NCBI GenBank assembly: GCA_964464175.1 | Contig: CAYXFD010000008.1 | Span: 1-64,000, forward strand | Reading direction: 5' to 3' | DNA from: CAYXFD01 sp964464175 | GTDB lineage: Bacteria > Cloacimonadota > Cloacimonadia > Cloacimonadales > JAJBBL01 | DNA length: 64,000 bases | Part shown: piece by piece, positions 47,524 through 55,518 of the stretch | How the letters are laid out: each line of letters begins with the position of its first letter | Numbering within the stretch: position 1 is the stretch's first letter | The notes under the pieces: generated by a model | Told to the model about the DNA's origin: nothing | Database searches by the model: none | Seen by the model: only the letters and a program-made list of their open reading frames with translations | Program-made: the position numbers and the translations under genes

Positions 47524-48636
47524 TTAGTCTGAATATCCTTTGTTGCCGTAATCGCGGAAAAAACCGAATTCCTGCTGCTCCTCTCTCTCTGCTTTCTCTT
47601 CTGTATCAAGGTTAGACAGAGAGATACCCAAAAGACGGATTCCTCTGTTGTGCCGGTAATTGCAGGCTAAGAGTGCAGTCGCAGTTTGGAAGAGTGTCTT
47701 TTCATCATTAAAATAATAAGGTTTGCTCAGGCATCTTGTCTGTAGAGTGAAATCATTGTACTTTAACTTAAGAGTGACCGTTTTCCCTTTTATCCCTTTT
47801 TCTGTCAGAATAGCCGATACATCATGGGCTATCTTTCGCAAAACAGCCTCCATTTCCGTAAGACTATAAAGATCCCTGGCAAATGTCCTCTCTTTTCCTA
47901 ATGACCTTCTTGTTCTGCTGACAGTTACTTTTCTCCGGTCTATTCCTCTGACAATCGAGTGATAATAACTGCCGGCTTTGCCGAAATGTTTTATCAGTTC
48001 GGCCAGCGGCACTTTCTTTAAATCTCTTCCCGTCCTGATTCCCAGGTTGTGCATCCTCTCTGCTGTTGCTTTACCTATCCCGTGAAATTTTCTGATATCC
48101 AGTTCTTCCAGGATTGTGAGTGCTGTTTCAGGAGAGATTACCGTTAATCCATCAGGTTTATGCATTTCAGAAGCTATTTTTGCTAAAAATTTATTGAAGG
48201 AGACCCCTGCCGAAGCAGTTAATCTTAAGGATTGCTTTATTCTTTCCTTGATCTTCCCGGCAAGTTTGGCTGCTGCTTCTATGTCTCTGGTTTGCTCGCT
48301 GACATCAAGATAGGCTTCGTCTATAGAGACCGATTCCACCAGCGGGGTAAATTCCAGAAATATCTGTTTCAATTCTCTCCCGATCTTGCTGTAAATATCA
48401 TAACGACCGGAAACAAAGATTGCTTTCGGACAGAGCTTAAACGCCAGGTAACTCGGCATGGCCGAGTGTATCCCATACCTTCTCGCCTCGTAGGAGCAGG
48501 TTGAAACTACACCCCGGCTGTTGGGAGGGCCGCCGACGATAAGGGGTTTTCCCCTGTATTGCGGGAAATCCCGCATTTCAACAGCGGCAAAAAAGGCATC
48601 CATGTCGATATGAATAATTCTTACATTTTCCTGCAT
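47524..48636 (-). CDS. dinB: DNA polymerase IV (Y family)
   Basis: Translesion DNA polymerase. Catalytic motifs: IIHIDMDAFFAAVEMRD at the N-terminus, SIDEAYLDVSE around residue 103, and the fingers/palm elements YEARRYGIHSAM and KIASEMHKPDGLTV. A helix-hairpin-helix region (FHGIGKATAERMHNLGI) and the little-finger domain follow. Length 370 fits DinB. It does not end in an obvious beta-clamp box of the QLxLF type; QQEFGFFRDY near the end may serve. It is convergent with dprA and lies downstream of the hup terminator, so it likely has its own promoter; a TTGACA on this strand lies about 30 bases before the start. Confidence 0.95.
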   Translation of the reverse strand: MQENVRIIHIDMDAFFAAVEMRDFPQYRGKPLIVGGPPNSRGVVSTCSYEARRYGIHSAMPSYLAFKLCPKAIFVSGRYDIYSKIGRELKQIFLEFTPLVESVSIDEAYLDVSEQTRDIEAAAKLAGKIKERIKQSLRLTASAGVSFNKFLAKIASEMHKPDGLTVISPETALTILEELDIRKFHGIGKATAERMHNLGIRTGRDLKKVPLAELIKHFGKAGSYYHSIVRGIDRRKVTVSRTRRSLGKERTFARDLYSLTEMEAVLRKIAHDVSAILTEKGIKGKTVTLKLKYNDFTLQTRCLSKPYYFNDEKTLFQTATALLACNYRHNRGIRLLGISLSNLDTEEKAEREEQQEFGFFRDYGNKGYSD

Positions 48637-48697
48637 GACCTGATAGCCAGCTCTACCTGTGTTTAGTTGTCAAGATCAAGATGAAGATATTAGAAAC

Positions 48698-48730
48698 AAA
48701 AAAAGGCGGATTACATAGTAAACCGCCTTT
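48698..48730 (-). terminator. Rho-independent terminator of hup
   Basis: Read on the minus strand: AAAGGCGG arm, short loop, complementary CCGCCTTT arm, then a run of T. The arms are at 48723-48730 and 48702-48709 and can be extended by two A-T pairs past one unpaired base. It lies 17 bases after the hup stop and before dinB. Confidence 0.88.
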
Positions 48731-48746
48731 CACAAAATCCGAAAAA

Positions 48747-49019
48747 TTACTTAACAGCCTGTTTAAGCTTGCTGCCGGCTTTGAAAACCGGAACTTTTCT
48801 GGCTGCGATGGTAATTTTGGCACCGGTTTGCGGATTGACACCCATTCTTTTCTTTCTTTTAGAAACAGAAAAAGTACCAAATCCCACAAATGTGACCTTG
48901 TCGCCTTTCTTTAAGGCTCCTGAAACACCATTTAACAGAGAAGTTAAAGCTATTCCAGCCTGTTTTTTAGTAATTTCTGCGTCGGAAGCGATCTTTGCGA
49001 TCAATTCATCTCTTTTCAT
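48747..49019 (-). CDS. hup: HU-family DNA-binding protein
   Basis: Small nucleoid protein that bends and wraps DNA as a dimer. The 90-residue length and sequence are diagnostic: MKRDELIAKIASDAEITKKQ at the start, GDKVTFVGFGTFSVSKR in the core, and the DNA-binding arm NPQTGAKITIAARKVP ending FKAGSKLKQAVK. It has a strong GGAGGT ribosome site 6 bases before the ATG, a promoter-like element upstream and a clear terminator downstream, so it is probably a highly expressed single-gene unit. Confidence 0.98.
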   Translation of the reverse strand: MKRDELIAKIASDAEITKKQAGIALTSLLNGVSGALKKGDKVTFVGFGTFSVSKRKKRMGVNPQTGAKITIAARKVPVFKAGSKLKQAVK

Positions 49020-49046
49020 ATTTCCACCTCCATTATTTAGGATGCA

Positions 49047-49077
49047 CGAAAGCTAAACACACTGAGATATCTGTCAA
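49047..49077 (-). promoter_or_regulatory. Likely hup promoter, TTG-N19-TAnnTTT
   Basis: On the minus strand TTGACA at 49077-49072 is followed, exactly 19 bases after its TTG, by TAGCTTT. This matches the Bacteroidota -33/-7 layout and lies 28 bases before the hup start codon, leaving room for the ribosome site. Confidence 0.6.
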
Positions 49078-49300
49078 TATAAATCTATAGTTAGCAAGGT
49101 TTTAAAGAACCTGCCAGGAGTTTCTGACCTAAAAACAGCGGTGAACAGCAGAGGACAGAATATGTAATTAAGTTGTAGTAGAGGAAGTAATTAGATTGTT
49201 TGATAATGGTTAAAAAAACAAATACAGGGCTTGATAAAAAGAGGGAAAAAAATTTCTAAAAAGTTAGTTGCTGCTCGAGGTGGCTGTTTTTCATTCATCA

Positions 49301-50134
49301 TCAAGTAAGCGGGAATTTCAGCAGTTTTTTGTCTGGTTGATGATTAAAAACCAGATATCCCTGCTTCTCTTTTAAATCAGCGAGAATTCTCTCTTTGTAA
49401 AAAAAAGTCTTGTTACGGGAAACATCATAAGCTGAGGTTACCGGTAGATGAAGATGTAAGTCGTGCGGTATCAGATCTCCGGGATAATAACAGAGTTCAC
49501 CTTCACTCTCTATCCTGACGACTTGAGTTGCATTGGTGTGACCTGAGGTGAGCAGCAATGATATTTCTGGACTAAGTTCAAAGTTCCCTTCGATCAGCTT
49601 AAGAGAGTGACTCCGGGCGAGTAATTGCAGGGGCTTGTTAAAACGGTATGCTGCTTCATTTAGTTTATCCGGAGAATGGGCAGTTTGCCACTCCTCCTTT
49701 TGGATGATATGGATAGCTTGGGGAAACATCAGTTCTTCCTGCCCGTTCTCCAGACGCCAGATGCCCCCGATATGATCATGATGCAGATGGGTCAGGACAA
49801 GAAAATCGAGTTCATCAGGGGAGCAGCCGCAATCCGAGAGTTTTTCCAGCAGTTGACACGGCTCAGGAGAGTAGATCTTTTCTGTCTGAGGGTCATGATG
49901 ATAACCGAGGCCACTATCAATAAGCAGATTGAACCGGGGCGTCTTGAGCAGCATCAGGTTGGCAGCCAGCTCGATCCGGTGCTTTTTGTCCGGAGTTACC
50001 TTTTTTTCCCAGAGAGATCTGGGGTAAACACCAAAGGAAGCACCACCGTCACTACGGAAGCTGCCGGCATTGAAAACAAAACACTCGATCTTACCGACCC
50101 GGAATTGAACAATATCTGATTCTTCCACATGCAT
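49301..50134 (-). CDS. Metallo-beta-lactamase-fold hydrolase
   Basis: Metal-dependent hydrolase of unknown substrate. The metal site is complete: LTHLHHDHIGGIW (about residues 114-126), a later His in TSGHTNATQVV, Asp in YYPGDLIPHD, and a C-terminal His in VFNHQP. The N-terminal part (VFNAGSFRSDGGASFGVYP ... KTPRFNLLIDSGLGYH) matches the subgroup that includes lactonase-like and predicted quinone-pathway hydrolases. No signal peptide, so cytosolic. Length 277 fits. It stands 83 bases after jag on the same strand and could be read through from that operon. Naming a substrate such as an acyl-homoserine lactone would be speculation. Confidence 0.82.
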   Translation of the reverse strand: MHVEESDIVQFRVGKIECFVFNAGSFRSDGGASFGVYPRSLWEKKVTPDKKHRIELAANLMLLKTPRFNLLIDSGLGYHHDPQTEKIYSPEPCQLLEKLSDCGCSPDELDFLVLTHLHHDHIGGIWRLENGQEELMFPQAIHIIQKEEWQTAHSPDKLNEAAYRFNKPLQLLARSHSLKLIEGNFELSPEISLLLTSGHTNATQVVRIESEGELCYYPGDLIPHDLHLHLPVTSAYDVSRNKTFFYKERILADLKEKQGYLVFNHQPDKKLLKFPLT

Positions 50135-50217
50135 AACGATCTTTCCTCATCCTGATCCAGGCTCTGAATCTACCACTCTTTTTAACGTCAGGTCAAAAAC
50201 AGAGATATTCGGGGATA

Positions 50218-50886
50218 TTATTTGCCGGGTCTTTTTTTAGCAGCCGGTTTAGCCGGAATCTCGCTTTCTGAGGGATAGACAACAATTCGTTTCATTTCCC
50301 CTTTGCCGATACTCATCGTTCTGACCTGAGCATCTTTTTCCAGTTGATTGTAGATGATCCTTCTGTCAGAGGCGTTCATTGCTTCCAGGGTAATGCTTTT
50401 ATTTCTCTTTTTGACCTTTTTGACGATCAGAGAGAGTTTTTTCAGCAGGTTCTCCTCATGGAGATCACGATAGTTGTCGATATTGAGGATTACCCGGCTT
50501 CTTTCGTCATTCCCGTTTTCCAGCACCCTGTTCATCAGGTGCTGAATACTGTTAAGCATTCTTCCCTCTTTACCGATAAGGAAACCGGGCTTATCTACAC
50601 CTTTAACATGGATATAATAGTAATTATCTTTATAGGAGATATCCATCTCTTTGCAAGAGATATCCATTCGTTTGAGCAATCCCTCTAAAAAGCTCTTTAA
50701 AACATCTTCTTCTTCAGGTACCATAAATTTGACTACCGCAGGTTTTTTGCCGAGAAGATTGAGCAATCCTCTCGAACCTTTTTCAATAATAGTGAAACTA
50801 ACATCTTCCTTCTGCAAATTGTACTCTTTCAGGAACTCGTCAATCGTTTTTTCCAGGGTTCTTCCTTCTCGTTGAATCTCTTTCAT
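50218..50886 (-). CDS. khpB: Jag/KhpB RNA-binding protein
   Basis: RNA-binding protein linked to cell-envelope growth. Three domains: Jag_N (about 3-55, EGRTLEKTIDEFLKEYN ... GSRGLLNLLGKKPAVV), KH (about 75-150, with GFLIGKEGRMLNSIQHL) and R3H (about 160-215, LEAMNASDRRIIYN). Length 222 is typical. It follows yidC by about 20 bases, the standard arrangement. Confidence 0.95.
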   Translation of the reverse strand: MKEIQREGRTLEKTIDEFLKEYNLQKEDVSFTIIEKGSRGLLNLLGKKPAVVKFMVPEEEDVLKSFLEGLLKRMDISCKEMDISYKDNYYYIHVKGVDKPGFLIGKEGRMLNSIQHLMNRVLENGNDERSRVILNIDNYRDLHEENLLKKLSLIVKKVKKRNKSITLEAMNASDRRIIYNQLEKDAQVRTMSIGKGEMKRIVVYPSESEIPAKPAAKKRPGK

Positions 50887-50906
50887 GTAAAAATCCTTAT
50901 TTATTC

Positions 50907-52559
50907 TTAGCGGTTAAATTTCTTTACTATATAGTATTGTTGAATGATGGAGAAGACATTGAATACCGTCCAGTAGAGTACTAATCCCGAAGGGAGTGTT
51001 CTGAAAATGAACACCATAAAGACCGGCATAATGTACATCATCATCTTCTGACTCTGCATCTGGGCAAGCTGTTTCTCGTCCATTTTCTCTTTATCAGCAG
51101 GCTGCTTGGGAGCCATCATCTTCTGCTGGACAAACATAAAGATACCCATCAAAATAGGGAGTATCAGGTAGGGATCAGGTTCCAAGAGATCGGTCAGCCA
51201 GAGCATAAAGGATGCCTGCCTCAATTCCACCGAATATCTGAGAACAGGATACAAGGCAAAAAAGATCGGCATTTGCAGAAGCAGCGGGAAACAGCCGCCA
51301 AGAGGATTTACCCCGTGTTCTTTATACAACTTTTGTAACTCTGTCTGCATCTGTTTAGGGTCGGACTTATACTTTCTCTGTATCTCCTGCATATATGGCT
51401 GAACTTTCTGCATCTTATGGGTCGAAGAGAAACTCTTGTGAGTCAGAGGATAGAGGACGATCTTCAGGATTAGAGCAAAAAATATGATGGTAATCCCGTA
51501 ATTGCCGAATACCTTGTTCAGGTTGGTCAGCAGCCAGAGAAAGAAACGTCCCAGCGGTCTGATGAACTTCCAGCCCATCTCTATCGTTTCTTCCAGTCCG
51601 ACACCATAACGCTGCAAGTGTACATAATCAAGCGGACCTAAATACAATTCATAGCTGTCAAGCAGTTCTCCGGCAACCCGGGAAGGAACTACTGTCAGTT
51701 CGAAAGCAGGACTCTCGTTGTTCTCAAAAACTTTTACGTTGTCGGTCAACAATCTTTGTTCCGGGAGAACAGCCATGATGAAATACTTGGAACGGATAGC
51801 CGCCCAATCGGCATTACCTCTGATTATCTCGGCTTCCTTCAGCTTGCGGAGCTGGATATTAGTTCGGGTATTCTGGATCTGACCGATAAATCGGTAATCG
51901 GTATCTTTTTGGCGGATAGTTTCTTCCGTATCACTGATTCCGCTCCCGAAACTGAGCTGGTAAGATCTTATCTCTCCGATCCCTGAGATCAAAATATCCT
52001 GATGTAGAGAATAATCATCATTTATCCGGAATCTCTTTTCGATCAGTCTCTGGTTTTCATTCTCCAAATAGAAGGTAAGGGCCTGACCATCATAATGGTC
52101 GGATCTTTCCCAGTTGAATACGATCCCGTCCAGGGAAACGAAGGTTTCTGATGTCTCTATTTCCAGCCCTGCTAATGATTCCCCTGCCGGTATGAGATTG
52201 ACCGGATTTACCTTGTCGTAATGGTAAAAGTTGTGGAGCAAAACACTCTTCAGAACTCCGCCCCGGTTAGAAAATACCAGGGTCATCAGTTCGTTTTCCA
52301 GCCTGAGATTATCAACTACCGGAATATCATCACTCTCGAAAAGCTCCTGACCGGGAGAAGTCAGATCAACTATATCTGTGTGGGGAGTATCCCTGTCAAT
52401 CACATCCCTGCGTAACTCTTCGTAAGCATCATCCCGTTCGACTGTTTCGCTTACCGTTGTTTCAGCTTCTACGGGTGCTTTTCTTTTCCAGATCAATTCG
52501 TTGCTTAACCAAAAAATGGCAAAGATCAATACCAGGGCGATTAAAGTTCGTTTTTCCAA
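50907..52559 (-). CDS. yidC: Membrane protein insertase YidC
   Basis: Inserts and folds inner-membrane proteins, alone or with SecYEG. It has an N-terminal anchor helix (LIALVLIFAIFWLSNELIW), a Gram-negative-type periplasmic beta domain (about 80-330) and the conserved C-terminal insertase region with five helices (YGITIIFFALILKIVLYPLT, KYKSDPKQMQTELQKLYKEH, NPLGGCFPLLLQMPIFFALY, and a final helix before QQYYIVKKF). Length 550 matches E. coli (548). The start codon is TTG but is backed by a perfect AAGGAGG 6 bases upstream. It lies 15 bases after yidD. Confidence 0.97.
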   Translation of the reverse strand: MEKRTLIALVLIFAIFWLSNELIWKRKAPVEAETTVSETVERDDAYEELRRDVIDRDTPHTDIVDLTSPGQELFESDDIPVVDNLRLENELMTLVFSNRGGVLKSVLLHNFYHYDKVNPVNLIPAGESLAGLEIETSETFVSLDGIVFNWERSDHYDGQALTFYLENENQRLIEKRFRINDDYSLHQDILISGIGEIRSYQLSFGSGISDTEETIRQKDTDYRFIGQIQNTRTNIQLRKLKEAEIIRGNADWAAIRSKYFIMAVLPEQRLLTDNVKVFENNESPAFELTVVPSRVAGELLDSYELYLGPLDYVHLQRYGVGLEETIEMGWKFIRPLGRFFLWLLTNLNKVFGNYGITIIFFALILKIVLYPLTHKSFSSTHKMQKVQPYMQEIQRKYKSDPKQMQTELQKLYKEHGVNPLGGCFPLLLQMPIFFALYPVLRYSVELRQASFMLWLTDLLEPDPYLILPILMGIFMFVQQKMMAPKQPADKEKMDEKQLAQMQSQKMMMYIMPVFMVFIFRTLPSGLVLYWTVFNVFSIIQQYYIVKKFNR

Positions 52560-52574
52560 ATTATTCCTCCTTCA

Positions 52575-52787
52575 TCAAGGCAACGGGTCATAGCCGCCGG
52601 GATGATAGGGATGACATTTAACAATTCGTTTAACACTCAGAAACAAAGCAGTTATGAAACTGTATTTTTCAAATGCCTGTCGTGAATACTCACTACAGCT
52701 TGGCCGGAACCGGCAGCAGGGGGGGATTACAGCCGAGATAATCCTCTGGTAAATAGTTATCAGAAATATTATGACTTTATTCAACAT
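52575..52787 (-). CDS. yidD: YidD, membrane protein insertion efficiency factor
   Basis: Small membrane-associated protein helping YidC-dependent insertion. Diagnostic sequence: ITIYQRIISAVIPPCCRFRPSCSEYS, with the conserved cysteines, and KCHPYHPGGYDPLP at the end. I choose the ATG giving 70 residues, because the family begins a few residues before the helix; a TTG four codons upstream is the alternative. No strong ribosome site is seen for either. Confidence 0.93.
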   Translation of the reverse strand: MLNKVIIFLITIYQRIISAVIPPCCRFRPSCSEYSRQAFEKYSFITALFLSVKRIVKCHPYHPGGYDPLP

Positions 52788-52846
52788 GAGTTGTCTCAAT
52801 ACTTTTAAAGATGCCCACTCGGCTCAGGCAGCTCATTTCTCTCTCT

Positions 52847-53188
52847 CTACCCTTCTGCACCGGAGCGGGTTTCGATTGAGGCAAAACTTCTGTCCAGATC
52901 ACGGGTTATTTCTGCCCAGCCTGCTTCTGCAGCATTGTCCCTGGCGATAATTATTGCCGACATGCTGCGGTCAAAATGTTCGCTTCTCTGCTGAAGATAT
53001 GCCCTGATTCTACGTTTTAGTTTGTTACGGATAACTGCTTTTCCTACTTTAGCTCTGATTACAATTCCAATTGCCGCTTCCTCTTCCCCGGATCTGAACC
53101 TGTAGAGCACCGTAAAAAAACTCCCCGTGACCTTACGGTGGCTTTGATAGGTCTCCCGGTACTCGGAAGTCTTCTTAATGAACCGCAT
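52847..53188 (-). CDS. rnpA: Ribonuclease P protein component
   Basis: Protein subunit of RNase P, which trims the 5' ends of tRNAs. The RNR motif region is clear (VGKAVIRNKLKRRIRAYL), preceded by a KVTGSFFTVLYR strand. Length 113 matches the family. It starts 4 bases after the rpmH stop. The RNA component itself was not seen in the window. Confidence 0.95.
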   Translation of the reverse strand: MRFIKKTSEYRETYQSHRKVTGSFFTVLYRFRSGEEEAAIGIVIRAKVGKAVIRNKLKRRIRAYLQQRSEHFDRSMSAIIIARDNAAEAGWAEITRDLDRSFASIETRSGAEG

Positions 53189-53192
53189 TAGC

Positions 53193-53327
53193 TCATACGG
53201 TCAGGTTTTTTCGCCCTCTGGCTCTACGCCTTTTTAATACTAAACGACCACCACGGCTTGACATCCTGCTGCGGAAACCGTGCTTGTTTCTTCGCTTTCT
53301 ATTATGAGGCTGATATGTTCTCTTCAT
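53193..53327 (-). CDS. rpmH: Ribosomal protein bL34
   Basis: 44-residue ribosomal protein of the large subunit. It begins MKRTYQPHNRKRRNKHGFR and continues with the family-typical RMSS then GGRLVLKRRRARGRKNL, ending in V. AAGGAG sits about 7 bases before the ATG. First gene of the rpmH-rnpA-yidD-yidC-jag operon. Confidence 0.98.
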   Translation of the reverse strand: MKRTYQPHNRKRRNKHGFRSRMSSRGGRLVLKRRRARGRKNLTV

Positions 53328-53402
53328 TGCTAATCTCCTTCAAAATCATTCATATCAAGTCTTTGTACTATTCTGTACCTCTGTTTTTTCAATGAATTAC
53401 AA

Positions 53403-53429
53403 CAAATTAGTTAACCGTTTCTATGTCAA
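53403..53429 (-). promoter_or_regulatory. Likely rpmH operon promoter
   Basis: On the minus strand TTGACA at 53429-53424 is followed, 17 bases after its TTG, by TAATTTG at 53409-53403. It lies about 75 bases before rpmH. Spacing is slightly short for the Bacteroidota-like layout. Confidence 0.45.
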
Positions 53430-53823
53430 GCAGAAACAAGATACGATTACCCTCCCCCTCTTTAGATTCTACAGAAATTGGCGGACATCTGCCAGAGTTG
53501 TCAACGGCAGTTAATCTGCACTTTTTTAATCTTGAAAGACTAAGATACTGCTTTTTCCGCGTTGATTGCGGCTTATACCATTTATACATGACAGGAGAAA
53601 AGCAATTGCTGACTGCGTGAACTACCCGATCAATTTTCTTACATTAGTTATGTGATTTAATGGATATGGATAAATCGTTCAATTTCCATCAAAGCTGACC
53701 ACAGTTACAGGATGCTTTACTCATCTGAGGTTACTAACTATTTATTCAAGGGGTTAGTTTCTGATGGATATTAGTTTGAATTACTTCTGTCTGCAATGAC
53801 CGTATAGCAGCTGGAGAAAACGG
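53430..53823. other. Intergenic region beside rpmH with weak DnaA-box-like words
   Basis: No gene seen. The words TTATACCAT (53573) and TTATACATG (53582) are adjacent, and TTATCCATA lies on the minus strand at 53665-53673, one base from the DnaA consensus TTATCCACA. In many bacteria rpmH flanks dnaA and the replication origin, but dnaA is not in the window and the words are few, so an origin is only a weak possibility. Confidence 0.2.
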
Positions 53824-53853
53824 TTGACAATAATTCCTTACTCTCAGAATAAT
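53824..53853 (+). promoter_or_regulatory. Promoter of the methyltransferase gene
   Basis: TTGACA at 53824-53829, an 18-base spacer, then AATAAT (five of six bases of the sigma70 -10 box). It lies about 28 bases before the ATG with its own ribosome site, and explains why the in-frame TTG here should not be read as a start codon. Confidence 0.6.
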
Positions 53854-53880
53854 TATCAAAAAGGAGAAGGCGTTTTTGTA

Positions 53881-55362
53881 ATGTCAAACGATCTGAACAA
53901 CATTCCGAATACCAAAGAAATGAGCAAAAAGCACGATAGCAATGATTTTGAGAACATGTCTAAGGGTGAACTTTTGGCAATTTTAATAGGTCAGGGGATG
54001 AAAAGAGGGGATGCTAAGCAGCTTGCAGACAATATTATCAAGGTTTACGGAGATAAGTTGTTAGATCTTACGATAGATGATTTACAGGTTTTTCCTAGTA
54101 TAGGAAGAGACAAAGCATTACGAATTTTTTCAGCGTTAGTGTTAGTAAAGAAGCTTTGTAAAGAGAACCAATCCCCTGAAGTCATACTTGAATTGCTGCA
54201 AGAAACATGTTACAATGGAAGGATTGAAAGAGACTACGTAACCGAAGATTCCCAAACTACTGTTTTTGAGCTTTTGGGACTAAGAAATCCTATAAGTGAA
54301 GTTTTTCTCAATGAGATTCCAGAGCTTCAAAAATCGCGAGAAAAAAAGTTGAGGCAAGGATACTTTGGTTTACATAATCGAAGATTTTTAGGCAACAAAT
54401 TTAAATTACTCGCATTTATTGAGGACATAGTTAATGAAAAATGTAACGATTATCAGGTGTTTTGTGACATATTTGCTGGGACAGGAGTCGTAGCTGAGAG
54501 ATTTAATAATAAAGACATCAAACTAATCGTTAATGATTTCCTGAAGAGTAATTATACGGCGGTAAAGGCTTTTTTGGGTATTTCGCAAATCAACTATTCT
54601 CAGATTCAGAAGAAAATCGATTTTCTTAATAACTTGGAAGCAAGAGAAGAGAATTATTTCTCCAAGAATTTTGGGAACACGTATTTCACTCTTGAGAATG
54701 CTCGCAAGATTGGTTATATCAGAGAGATGATAGATCAGATTGCTGAGAATGAAGAAGAAAGAGTAATATTGTTAACTACATTGATCTTTGCGACAGATAA
54801 AGTTGCTAATACCGTCGGGCACTATGATGCCTTCAGAAAGAAGATGGATTCACAGCAGTCTCTTCAACTCCTGTATCCCGATCTTAAACCAGCAAATAAT
54901 ATTGTTAACGAAGTATATAACGAGGATGCCAATCAGTTGATCGGGAGAATTGATTGTGATGTTCTATATATTGACCCTCCCTATAATTCAAGGCAGTATT
55001 CAGATGCTTATCATCTGTTGGAAAACTTAGTGTGCTGGGAAAAGCCTCAAGTTTATGGAAAAGCTAAGAAAATGAATCGTACTCACATTAAAAGTGCCTA
55101 TTGCTTACAAACTGCCTGTGAAGCTTTTAGAGATTTGATTATGAAAGCTAAGTGTAAGCATATACTTCTGTCTTATAACAATACCGGAGAAACCAAAGAT
55201 GGCAGATCAAATGCAAAGATTAGTGATTTTCAGATCATAGAGATACTTCAAAGCAGAGGTAAAGTTGAAGTCTTTGAAAGAGACTATAAAGCATTTACTA
55301 CCGGAAAGAGCAATGGAGACGGAAATACGGAAAGAGTGTTTTATTGCCAGGTAATGAGGTAA
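53881..55362 (+). CDS. D12-class DNA adenine methyltransferase with RadC-like N-terminal domain
   Basis: Predicted N6-adenine methyltransferase of a type IIS modification system. I start at the ATG behind AAGGAGAAGG, giving 493 residues. Residues about 28-95 (MSKGELLAILIGQG ... LDLTIDDLQVFPSIGRDKALR) match the N-terminal helix-hairpin-helix domain of RadC/UPF0758 proteins. The catalytic part has NRRFLGNKFKLLAFIED (about 168), the SAM motif CDIFAGTGVVAERF (about 195) and the DPPY motif LYIDPPYNSRQY (about 362). The endonuclease fragment right behind it resembles AlwI (GGATC), so a related target is plausible but unproven. Base use is visibly more AT-rich than the housekeeping neighbours, consistent with horizontal gain. 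The enzyme itself looks intact. Confidence 0.87.
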   Translation: MSNDLNNIPNTKEMSKKHDSNDFENMSKGELLAILIGQGMKRGDAKQLADNIIKVYGDKLLDLTIDDLQVFPSIGRDKALRIFSALVLVKKLCKENQSPEVILELLQETCYNGRIERDYVTEDSQTTVFELLGLRNPISEVFLNEIPELQKSREKKLRQGYFGLHNRRFLGNKFKLLAFIEDIVNEKCNDYQVFCDIFAGTGVVAERFNNKDIKLIVNDFLKSNYTAVKAFLGISQINYSQIQKKIDFLNNLEAREENYFSKNFGNTYFTLENARKIGYIREMIDQIAENEEERVILLTTLIFATDKVANTVGHYDAFRKKMDSQQSLQLLYPDLKPANNIVNEVYNEDANQLIGRIDCDVLYIDPPYNSRQYSDAYHLLENLVCWEKPQVYGKAKKMNRTHIKSAYCLQTACEAFRDLIMKAKCKHILLSYNNTGETKDGRSNAKISDFQIIEILQSRGKVEVFERDYKAFTTGKSNGDGNTERVFYCQVMR

Positions 55363-55365
55363 CGA

Positions 55366-55518
55366 ATGAGAAAACCATGGTCGATATCTACTACAGTTAG
55401 AAATCCTGATCGTTTGCGAAGTTTTTCGAGAGTATTACAAGATTTGGAAGGAGAGCCTTTCAATGCGGGAAATCAAATACTTTTCCAAATTCTGCTAATT
55501 AAAAACAGACTTTATACC
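55366..55518 (+). pseudogene. AlwI-like type IIS restriction endonuclease, 5' fragment
   Basis: Begins 3 bases after the methyltransferase stop, with GAGG as ribosome site. The first about 50 residues, MRKPWSISTTVRNPDRLRSF then LQDLEGEPFN and QILLIKNRLY, look like the conserved start of AlwI-family endonucleases. The frame then runs into the left inverted repeat of an insertion sequence and stops soon after. Intact enzymes of this family are several hundred residues long, so the catalytic part is gone. Confidence 0.75.

Noticed and set aside
53824..53880. TTG as start codon of the methyltransferase, adding 19 residues.
   Set aside because: The TTG is the first part of a TTGACA box with a good -10 partner, and the ATG at 53881 has its own AAGGAGAAGG ribosome site.
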